Assembly (NCBI GenBank): GCA_018831195.1
Contig: JAHJDP010000042.1
Coordinates: forward strand, 188,292 to 252,291
Source of the DNA: Candidatus Eisenbacteria bacterium
GTDB taxonomy: Bacteria; Eisenbacteria; RBG-16-71-46; CAIMUX01; JAHJDP01
Length of the DNA: 64,000 nt
Direction of reading: 5' to 3'
The position numbers and the translations under genes are program-made. How positions within the stretch are numbered: position 1 is the first letter of the stretch; every line of letters starts with the position of its first letter. The notes below the pieces were generated by a model. The model had not been told where the DNA came from. It ran no database searches and was given only the letters and a program-made list of their open reading frames with translations. This document shows, piece after piece, positions 58,659 through 64,000 of this stretch.

Positions 58659-59371
58659 GCCATCTCCTCCAGGTGCCTGCGGAGTCTGGACATCGTGGGG
58701 AATTTGTCCAGGATCAGGCTTGTTTTGAGACCGCTGCAAATATACTTAACCGCTTCCGGGTGCTTGGCGTAGGCGGGGGCGCCGCCAAGGACATCGTAGA
58801 ACATCCGGATGACATCACAGACATCGACGCGCCGGTTGTTGACTTTGGATCCTCCCAAGTGGAACAGGTCGAGCAGTTTTAAATCGAATCGCAGGCCGTA
58901 GCGGCTCACGATGATATTGTCCGAGTGAAGGTCGCCGTGATATTCATTCGCGCGATGGACTTCCTCCATCCCCAGGCTTAAAGCGTAAAGGAAGTGCAGG
59001 GCTTCAAAGGGATGGAGCCGGCGCCTCGGCAGCTGCTTGACAAAGTCGGAGAGCATCTCCCCTTCGACATACTCGGATATCAGCGCCACAACATCGATGC
59101 CCCGAAACGTGAAAACTTCCTCGGTTTGATAGTGAATCAACATGGAGCAGTGTCTGAGTTTGTATAGTTTTTTCGCGTAGGAACGCGATGTGCGATGACC
59201 GATATTCCGGTGCGGGAAAAAGAGTTTTGCGGCTCTCTCGATGCCCGTACCGACCTCAACGACCCGGTAGACCTCACCCTCCCAGCCGGCGCCGACCATG
59301 GCGAGAACGCGGTATTTCCTTGCCAGGACCCGGTTGAGCCTGAGATCAAATGAATCGATTCGATTTTTCAC
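58649..59371 (-). CDS. Small eukaryotic-like protein kinase (Kdo/LPS-kinase or RIO-like)
   Basis: A 240-residue soluble protein, essentially a bare kinase domain. P-loop VGAGWEGEVYRV, ATP lysine in RAAKLFF, hinge ISEYVEGEML, catalytic loop EYHGDLHSDNII and metal Asp in LKLLDLFHLGG (DLF for DFG). HGDLHxxN instead of HRDxxxxN places it with lipopolysaccharide, antibiotic and RIO-type kinases rather than with the Hanks-type enzyme in this window, so it may phosphorylate a small molecule or sugar lipid. GTG start at 59371 with CGGAGG 9 nt upstream; TTG at 59404 is less likely. First gene of the run that ends with galT. Confidence 0.8.
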   Translation of the reverse strand: MKNRIDSFDLRLNRVLARKYRVLAMVGAGWEGEVYRVVEVGTGIERAAKLFFPHRNIGHRTSRSYAKKLYKLRHCSMLIHYQTEEVFTFRGIDVVALISEYVEGEMLSDFVKQLPRRRLHPFEALHFLYALSLGMEEVHRANEYHGDLHSDNIIVSRYGLRFDLKLLDLFHLGGSKVNNRRVDVCDVIRMFYDVLGGAPAYAKHPEAVKYICSGLKTSLILDKFPTMSRLRRHLEEMAWQ

Positions 59372-59540
59372 GGCGTCTATCCTCCGGAGTGATGCCTTGA
59401 TCAATATACAGCAATAGGTCCGGCACTTCGAATCAGAATGAGATCGATGAAGTCCTTCCGGCCTATCCTCAGATCGAAGGAAATCGGGGCGGTTGGATCG
59501 CTTGAATCAACAATCTTCCTAATTCCGGAAAGAAGAATCG

Positions 59541-59569
59541 TTGACAGCAAGCCGGGACTTACCTAGATT
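59541..59569 (+). promoter_or_regulatory. Promoter of the ATP synthase operon
   Basis: Perfect TTGACA (59541-59546), a 17-nt spacer and TAGATT (59564-59569, 4 of 6). The predicted start is near 59576, about 60 bases before the first gene. Confidence 0.65.
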
Positions 59570-59634
59570 TGCGAGGTTACGGAACGCGGTTTCCTTATGC
59601 CTCGAGAAAGATGAGGTGGGTTCCCCGGAACCTT

Positions 59635-59874
59635 ATGAAAGATGACCGGGAACAAAGAGGACGATATCTTCGACTGGTGGGATCTCTGTCGATGGTGCCG
59701 TTTCTTATGGCCACTGGGCCTATTGTCGGGTATTTTCTCGGCAAGTGGCTGGATTCGGTTTTCGGCACAAAGCCGATTCTTAGTTTTGTCTTTGTAGCTC
59801 TTGGGTTTATTGCGGGAATCCGGGAGATGGTGCGACTCGTCCGGCGGGCCAGCCGCGATATGGACCGTATGTAA
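59635..59874 (+). CDS. atpZ: AtpZ/AtpI family protein
   Basis: A 79-residue membrane protein with two hydrophobic helices (GSLSMVPFLMATGPIVGYFLGKWLD; PILSFVFVALGFIAGIREMVRLV). The motif GPIVGYFLGKWLDSVFGTKP...GFIAGIREM is characteristic of AtpZ, which with AtpI heads F-type ATP synthase operons and is linked to c-ring assembly or Mg2+ supply. Start is uncertain: ATG at 59635 fits the family length, with alternatives at 59611 and 59569. It follows the operon promoter and precedes atpI by 16 bases. Confidence 0.82.
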   Translation: MKDDREQRGRYLRLVGSLSMVPFLMATGPIVGYFLGKWLDSVFGTKPILSFVFVALGFIAGIREMVRLVRRASRDMDRM

Positions 59875-59890
59875 TAGGGAATCGCCTGCG

Positions 59891-60316
59891 ATGATCCGTG
59901 ACCAAGAATTGGATCCGGCATTTATCCGCCGGACCGTCCTTGCCACTATGTTGACGGGGATCATCGTCGCTCTCGCGGCCTGGGCTTACAAGGGTCCGGC
60001 TGCCGGAGGCGGTTGTCTCGCGGGGGCTGTTTTAGGGGCCGCGAATCTTTGGTTTCTCTGGAATCTGATCCATATGGTTCTGGCGCCGGTGCGTGGGTCC
60101 AATAAGGCCATCGTGGTCGCGGTTTTCCTCAAGGTCGGGCTTGTCTACGGAGCGGGGGCGGCCCTGTTGATATGGGGCAAGGTGTCGGCGATATGGTTCT
60201 TGATCGGCTTCACCCTTCTTTTTGTTGTACTGGTGCTCAAGGTGGCCGGACGATGGATCACGTCGGATGAAAACAAAGGCCGCTCCATCGACCGACCGGT
60301 CGATCGATCCGGCTGA
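59891..60316 (+). CDS. atpI: ATP synthase assembly protein I
   Basis: A 141-residue integral membrane protein with four hydrophobic helices (VLATMLTGIIVALAAWAY, GGCLAGAVLGAANLWFLWNLI, AIVVAVFLKVGLVYGAGAALL, IWFLIGFTLLFVVLVLKV), the standard topology of AtpI, an assembly factor for the c-ring. AtpI sequences vary greatly, so the call rests mostly on topology and position between atpZ and atpB. The C-terminal tail is hydrophilic and rich in Arg/Asp. Confidence 0.78.
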   Translation: MIRDQELDPAFIRRTVLATMLTGIIVALAAWAYKGPAAGGGCLAGAVLGAANLWFLWNLIHMVLAPVRGSNKAIVVAVFLKVGLVYGAGAALLIWGKVSAIWFLIGFTLLFVVLVLKVAGRWITSDENKGRSIDRPVDRSG

Positions 60317-60382
60317 CACCGGGGATCGGTGCCCATCCATGGAATGGAAATGAGGGCTGTGCGTGTGCTGAAGAAGGTACCG

Positions 60383-61267
60383 ATGCGGATTGGATCGAAA
60401 CTCCCGCCATCTTTGGGTTCCCTTGCCCTTCTTCTGACAGCGATTTTTCCGGGGAGCGCGTGGGCTTCTTCCGAGGAAGGCGAAATTTCCACCCATCTCC
60501 CCACGATTATAACGATTCTCGAAAAGATTTTTGGATCGACCGGCTGGATCGGTTTTCTTCATAAATGGGAAAATGTTCTCTTCGCGCTGGTCGTCGTGGT
60601 TTTTATGGTCGTGATGTCCCATCTCGCAATTCGGAAGAGGGCATTGATTCCCGGCCCCCTTCAGAACCTGGTTGAGATGATGGTCGAGAAATTCGCCGAT
60701 TTTATTGAAGGGATTTTGGGCAAAGAGGGACGGCATTTCGTTCCGTTTCTCGGCACCCTCTTCTTCTATATCCTTTTCATGAATCTGTTGGGGCTTATTC
60801 CCCTGATGAAATCGTCGACATCGGTCTTCAATACGACGATCGCCCTCGCCATATCCGTCTTTGTCTATGTTCAATACACCGGTATCCGCCGTTTGGGGAT
60901 TGTAAAGTTTCTGCATCATCTCGCCGGTGAGCCCGAGGATGTGATAGGATGGTCGATGGTGCCGCTCATGCTGCCCTTGCACATTATCGGTGAGTTCGCC
61001 AAACCAATGAGTTTAGGGCTTCGACTTTTCGGCAATATCATGGGCGAGGATATCCTGCTCGCCGTTTTCCTCGGTCTCGGTGTCATGACGCTGAAGTTTC
61101 TGCCGATTCCGGTGGGGGTGCCGTTTCATCTTCCCTTTATTTTCCTGGCCATCCTCACCAGCGCGGTGCAGGCATTGGTCTTCACACTTTTGAGCACGAT
61201 CTATATTTCCCAGGTTTTACCTCATGATCATGAGGATGAACATGAACATGAGCATGAGGCGCCTTGA
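60383..61267 (+). CDS. atpB: ATP synthase F0 subunit a
   Basis: A 294-residue membrane subunit that forms the two proton half-channels. Essential Arg is in MSLGLRLFGNIMGEDI; other conserved segments are RKRALIPGPLQNLVEMMVE, YILFMNLLGLIPLM and PFIFLAILTSAVQALVFTLLSTIYIS. It begins with a signal-like hydrophobic segment (LALLLTAIFPGSAWASSEE), as subunit a does in several FCB bacteria, and ends in a His/Glu-rich tail. ATG at 60383 is preferred (AAGAAGGT ribosome site); in-frame starts lie upstream at 60350 and 60329. Confidence 0.93.
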   Translation: MRIGSKLPPSLGSLALLLTAIFPGSAWASSEEGEISTHLPTIITILEKIFGSTGWIGFLHKWENVLFALVVVVFMVVMSHLAIRKRALIPGPLQNLVEMMVEKFADFIEGILGKEGRHFVPFLGTLFFYILFMNLLGLIPLMKSSTSVFNTTIALAISVFVYVQYTGIRRLGIVKFLHHLAGEPEDVIGWSMVPLMLPLHIIGEFAKPMSLGLRLFGNIMGEDILLAVFLGLGVMTLKFLPIPVGVPFHLPFIFLAILTSAVQALVFTLLSTIYISQVLPHDHEDEHEHEHEAP

Positions 61268-61336
61268 TAGAAGGAGGCAGGTGTTTGCCAGCCATGTCTC
61301 GATAAGCGGTGGATCACGGAACAGGAGGAGCGATAG

Positions 61337-61561
61337 ATGAACTGGTTAGGTCTGGCCCTGCCTTTGGGTCTTGCCATCGCGGCGTTCGGATCGGCACTCG
61401 GCCTCGGCCGGGCGGTTTCGGCGGCGATGGAGGCGATCGGACGCCAACCGGAAGCGGCCGGGAAGATTCAGGTGGCCATGGTGATTGGCGCCGCATTCAT
61501 TGAAGCTTTGACGATTTATGCCCTCGTCACCGTCTTCGTCCTTATGGGCAAACTTCACTAG
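61337..61561 (+). CDS. atpE: ATP synthase F0 subunit c
   Basis: A 74-residue hairpin of two helices forming the proton-driven ring. The polar loop is [12 protein letters not shown], and the ion-binding Glu lies in helix 2 ([14 protein letters not shown]). Compared with Na+-type rings (Ilyobacter), the helix-1 Gln is Leu and the Ser-Thr after the Glu are Ala-Leu, so a proton ring is predicted although the Tyr is retained. GGAGGAGCGATAG precedes the ATG. The 69-base gap after atpB holds only this ribosome site. Confidence 0.95.
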   Translation: MNWLGLALPLGLAIAAFGSALGLGRAVSAAMEAIGRQPEAAGKIQVAMVIGAAFIEALTIYALVTVFVLMGKLH

Positions 61562-61595
61562 GTCAACCTATAAGGCCAATCAATAAGGTCAAACT

Positions 61596-62081
61596 ATGGA
61601 TCTTGTATGGAGTGAAGTCGTAACCCAGATCATCGGATTCATTCTGGCGGTCTGGATACTGCACAAATTCGCCTGGAAACCGATACTCGGCCTGCTCGAT
61701 AGCCGCCGGCGCGGCATTGAAAACGCGCAACAGGAGATTAAAGAGCAGCGGGAGGAGGTCGCGGGTCAAAAGGCTCATTACGAGCAGGAGCTGAGGAATA
61801 TCGAGGCTCGGGCCCGGGAACGCATCCAGGAAGCGGTGCGGGAGGCCAATGATATTGCGGCCCGGATTCGTGAGCAGGCGCAGGAAGAGCGGCGGCAGCG
61901 GCTCAGCCGGGCGGAGGATGAAGTCGCCCGGATTCAAGAGTCGGCGACTGAAGAGGTGCGCCGTCAGACGGTGAATCTCGCTGTGGCCGCCGCGGAAAAA
62001 ACGATACGGGAGCATTTGGACGATGAGCGGCACCGGAAATTGATCCGGGAGTTTATTGATAAGGTGGAGACGGCGTCGTGA
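61596..62081 (+). CDS. atpF: ATP synthase F0 subunit b
   Basis: A 161-residue stator subunit: one N-terminal membrane helix (VVTQIIGFILAVWILHKFAW) and a long charged coiled coil (SRRRGIENAQQEIKEQREEVAGQKAHYEQELRNIEARARE...), ending in the delta-binding AEKTIREHLDDERHRKLIREFIDKV. A single b gene is present with no b' copy. Its stop overlaps the GTG start of atpH by four bases. Confidence 0.93.
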   Translation: MDLVWSEVVTQIIGFILAVWILHKFAWKPILGLLDSRRRGIENAQQEIKEQREEVAGQKAHYEQELRNIEARARERIQEAVREANDIAARIREQAQEERRQRLSRAEDEVARIQESATEEVRRQTVNLAVAAAEKTIREHLDDERHRKLIREFIDKVETAS

Positions 62082-62623
62082 AAGAGTGGGCGCTGGCCCG
62101 GCGATACGCCGAGGCCCTGTTCATGGCCGCTCTGGATCGCGGGATCCTGGATCCCGTCAGTGAGGATGCCGGCGCTCTGGTCAAGCTCCTGGAGTCCGAT
62201 CCTCGCCTGCTGCGTTTTCTCGAATCGCCGCAGATTCTAGCAGATGAAAAGGAAAAGGTTGTACAAAAGACTCTTCGTGAGCAAGTCCAGCCACTGCTCT
62301 GCGATTTTATACTTTTGCTTCTGAGCAAACAGAGGGTGGCGCTTCTGCTGGATATTCTGGATGTGTTCAAAGACCGGGTGGAAGAGCATCGGGGAATTGT
62401 TTCGGCGCAGGTCTTCACCGCCGTTCCCCTGCCGGGGGATATGGAATCGGCGCTCCGGCAGCGCTTGGAAGCCAAGGTCGGTCTCAAAGTGAGGCTGGAG
62501 AAGTCGGTGGATTCCGATGTTATCGGAGGGGTGAAGGTCGTCATCGGCAACCGTGTCATTGACGGCAGTGTTCAAAACGAACTCAGAGAGCTGAAACAGC
62601 AGCTCTTGAAAGCCACTCTGTAG
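62078..62623 (+). CDS. atpH: ATP synthase F1 subunit delta
   Basis: A 181-residue stator subunit that links the b dimer to the top of F1. Recognised by the N-terminal helical bundle ARRYAEALFMAALDRG..LLESDPRLLRFLESPQI and the C-terminal GGVKVVIGNRVIDGSVQNELRELKQQLL, the family signature. GTG start overlapping the atpF stop (GTGA). Confidence 0.93.
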   Translation: MKEWALARRYAEALFMAALDRGILDPVSEDAGALVKLLESDPRLLRFLESPQILADEKEKVVQKTLREQVQPLLCDFILLLLSKQRVALLLDILDVFKDRVEEHRGIVSAQVFTAVPLPGDMESALRQRLEAKVGLKVRLEKSVDSDVIGGVKVVIGNRVIDGSVQNELRELKQQLLKATL

Positions 62624-62704
62624 ATTTTAAATCGGATCACACCTTGCGACAAATCTGGTTTTTGGTAACGGCCGGATGGCCGCCGAATAACATCGGGGAG
62701 AGTC

Positions 62705-64000
62705 ATGGCGTTTAAACCCGAAGAGGTCAGCTCTGTTCTACAAAAAGAACTGGAGCGGTATGAAGGCAAGCTCGAGGTTGTCTCAGCCGGATCCGTCCTG
62801 CAGGTCGGTGACGGTATTGCCCGTGTCTGGGGGCTGGAAGATGCGATGGCCGGTGAGCTGTTGGAGTTCCCGGGCGGCATCAAGGGGATGATCCTCAATC
62901 TCGAACAAGATAATGTGGGCGTCGTGCTGTTCGGTTCCGATCAGGGGATCCGCGAAGGCGACACGGTTCGCCGGACCGGCAAGGTTATCGAGGTCCCGGT
63001 TGGAGCGGCCCTGCTCGGGCGGGTCGTCACGCCGTTGGGCGAGCCGGTCGACGGCAAAGGGCCCATCGCGACGAAAGAGTTTATTCGTCTTGAGACCCTT
63101 GTTCCCGATGTCATTTCACGCCAGCCGGTGAAGCAGCCGGTGCAAACCGGGCTCAAGGCGGTCGATTCGATGATCCCCATCGGACGAGGCCAGCGTGAGT
63201 TGATTATCGGCGACCGCCAAACAGGTAAGACGGCGCTCGCGATTGATACGATCATCAACCAGAAGGGCAAGAATCTTTGGTGCATCTATGTAGCGATCGG
63301 CCAGAAGGAATCAACGGTGGCGCAGACCGTCAAGATTCTGGAAGACCAGGGCGCCATGGAGTATACCATTGTTGTCGACGCTTCCGCATCGGGCGCCGCA
63401 CCCCTTCAATACATCGCCCCCTATGCCGGATGCTCCATGGGTGAATACTTCCGTGATCGAGGCGAACACGTTCTATGCATCTATGACGACCTCTCGAAGC
63501 ACGCCGTGGCCTACCGGCAATTGTCTCTTCTTCTGCGCCGGCCGCCGGGACGCGAGGCTTTCCCGGGCGATGTTTTCTATCTCCACAGCCGCCTGCTGGA
63601 ACGCGCCGCCAAGCTTGAGGAGCATTACATCCTTGTGAAGCAAGATGCGCCCGCCGAAACCGCTGCAGGCGTTGATGGCAAGGATTACCGCGGCGAGAAG
63701 GGTTTCAAAGAGGCGCAAGAGGCCCTGAAGGGGCTCGGAAAATCGGGCTCGCATGATATCAGGATCAAACCCGGGACGGGCGGATCCCTCACAGCGCTTC
63801 CCATTATTGAGACACAGGCGGGGGATGTGTCGGCCTATATCCCGACAAATGTGATCTCCATCACCGACGGCCAGATCTATTTGGAAACCGATCTCTTTAA
63901 CAGCGGTGTCCGGCCCGCTATCAATGTCGGTCTCTCGGTGAGCCGTGTCGGCGGCAACGCACAGACGAAGGCGATGAAGAAGGTCGGCGGAAAGCTGCGT
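62705..64000 (+). CDS. atpA: ATP synthase F1 subunit alpha, N-terminal 432 residues (cut by window end)
   Basis: Nucleotide-binding but non-catalytic subunit of F1. Seen: beta-barrel region ([21 protein letters not shown]), Walker A GDRQTGKT (169-176), [19 protein letters not shown], the crown [67 protein letters not shown], and [14 protein letters not shown]. Between RAAK and GSLTALP lie about 57 residues where E. coli has 19, an insertion of ~38 residues with a charged, helical make-up ([21 protein letters not shown]). The remainder of the protein lies beyond 64000. Confidence 0.96.
   Translation, partial: MAFKPEEVSSVLQKELERYEGKLEVVSAGSVLQVGDGIARVWGLEDAMAGELLEFPGGIKGMILNLEQDNVGVVLFGSDQGIREGDTVRRTGKVIEVPVGAALLGRVVTPLGEPVDGKGPIATKEFIRLETLVPDVISRQPVKQPVQTGLKAVDSMIPIGRGQRELIIGDRQTGKTALAIDTIINQKGKNLWCIYVAIGQKESTVAQTVKILEDQGAMEYTIVVDASASGAAPLQYIAPYAGCSMGEYFRDRGEHVLCIYDDLSKHAVAYRQLSLLLRRPPGREAFPGDVFYLHSRLLERAAKLEEHYILVKQDAPAETAAGVDGKDYRGEKGFKEAQEALKGLGKSGSHDIRIKPGTGGSLTALPIIETQAGDVSAYIPTNVISITDGQIYLETDLFNSGVRPAINVGLSVSRVGGNAQTKAMKKVGGKLR

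Noticed and set aside
60032-60982. 316-codon minus-strand open frame opposite atpI/atpB
   Set aside because: Composition is His/Arg/Asn-rich and irregular; the plus strand carries unmistakable ATP synthase genes.
61337-61561. Sodium-type ATP synthase ring
   Set aside because: The helix-2 Tyr is kept but the helix-1 Gln and the Ser-Thr after the Glu are absent, so a proton ring is the better reading.
1-64000. tRNA, rRNA, insertion sequences, prophage or integrative element
   Set aside because: No cloverleaf with CCA or T-loop signature, no rRNA core motif, no transposase or integrase domain, and no long direct or inverted terminal repeats were found on reading; a covariance-model scan would be needed to exclude small RNAs.

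Overview
The window reads as a chromosomal segment of an uncultured, GC-rich, Gram-negative bacterium. Three things point to the FCB-like candidate phyla (Eisenbacteria or Krumholzibacteriota type): secreted proteins with FlgD-like or type-IX-like C-terminal Ig domains (PNPF...YD..GR...GxY), abundant CotH, lamin-tail and FN3 proteins, and a large insertion in the ATP synthase alpha subunit. This placement is inference. I see no rRNA, tRNA, CRISPR array, insertion sequence or phage gene. Shine-Dalgarno sites are strong (AAGGAGG type) and decided most start codons.

Layout. 1-9.3 kb: an SDR tail, a secreted protein, an M16 peptidase pair (one active, one lacking the zinc motif), argS, a CoaC-like flavoprotein, and a four-helix membrane protein with a long Arg/Ser-rich tail behind a ~390-nt leader. 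9.7-12.6 kb: a UPF0489-like lipoprotein, a coiled-coil membrane protein and a minimal beta-carbonic-anhydrase-like protein. 12.8-19.3 kb: a five-gene operon (KaiC-REC-degenerate GGDEF regulator, TPR/beta-barrel protein, processive GT2 synthase, small membrane protein, membrane-anchored polysaccharide deacetylase), which looks like an exopolysaccharide synthesis and export locus. 19.3-24.3 kb: an ExbB-like protein, a PadR/HAAS pair with a palindromic operator, and a run of metabolic genes. 24.3-30.1 kb: a secreted FlgD-tailed protein, a membrane AlkP-fold protein and an SLC13-like transporter.

30.2-38.6 kb: a phosphosignalling operon. It holds a Hanks-type kinase with zinc ribbons and tandem repeats, a PP2C phosphatase, a zinc-ribbon FHA protein, two paralogous membrane proteins with a periplasmic trypsin-like protease and a cytoplasmic FHA domain, and an outer-membrane barrel. 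It could carry a signal from cytoplasmic phosphorylation to periplasmic proteolysis.

39.1-51.9 kb: a lamin-tail secreted protein, then NADP-type isocitrate dehydrogenase with an inserted zinc-ribbon-like CxxC...CxxC segment just before its substrate-serine loop. Convergent to it, across a bidirectional terminator, lies a porin-cytochrome operon: an 11-heme-site periplasmic cytochrome, an outer-membrane barrel and a 6-heme-site lipoprotein cytochrome. This is a candidate trans-outer-membrane electron conduit. Next come an SppA peptidase fused to an outer-membrane-protein-like N-terminal region, a Yip1-like protein, ychF and a DUF885 protein.

51.9-64 kb: a CotH-type secreted protein; a minus-strand run of kinase-like protein, NIF3-like protein, MscS channel, inositol-monophosphatase-family enzyme and galT; then the ATP synthase operon atpZ-I-B-E-F-H-A behind a near-consensus promoter and cut by the window end.

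Best leads: the porin-cytochrome operon, the zinc-ribbon insertion in Icd, and the kinase-to-protease operon.
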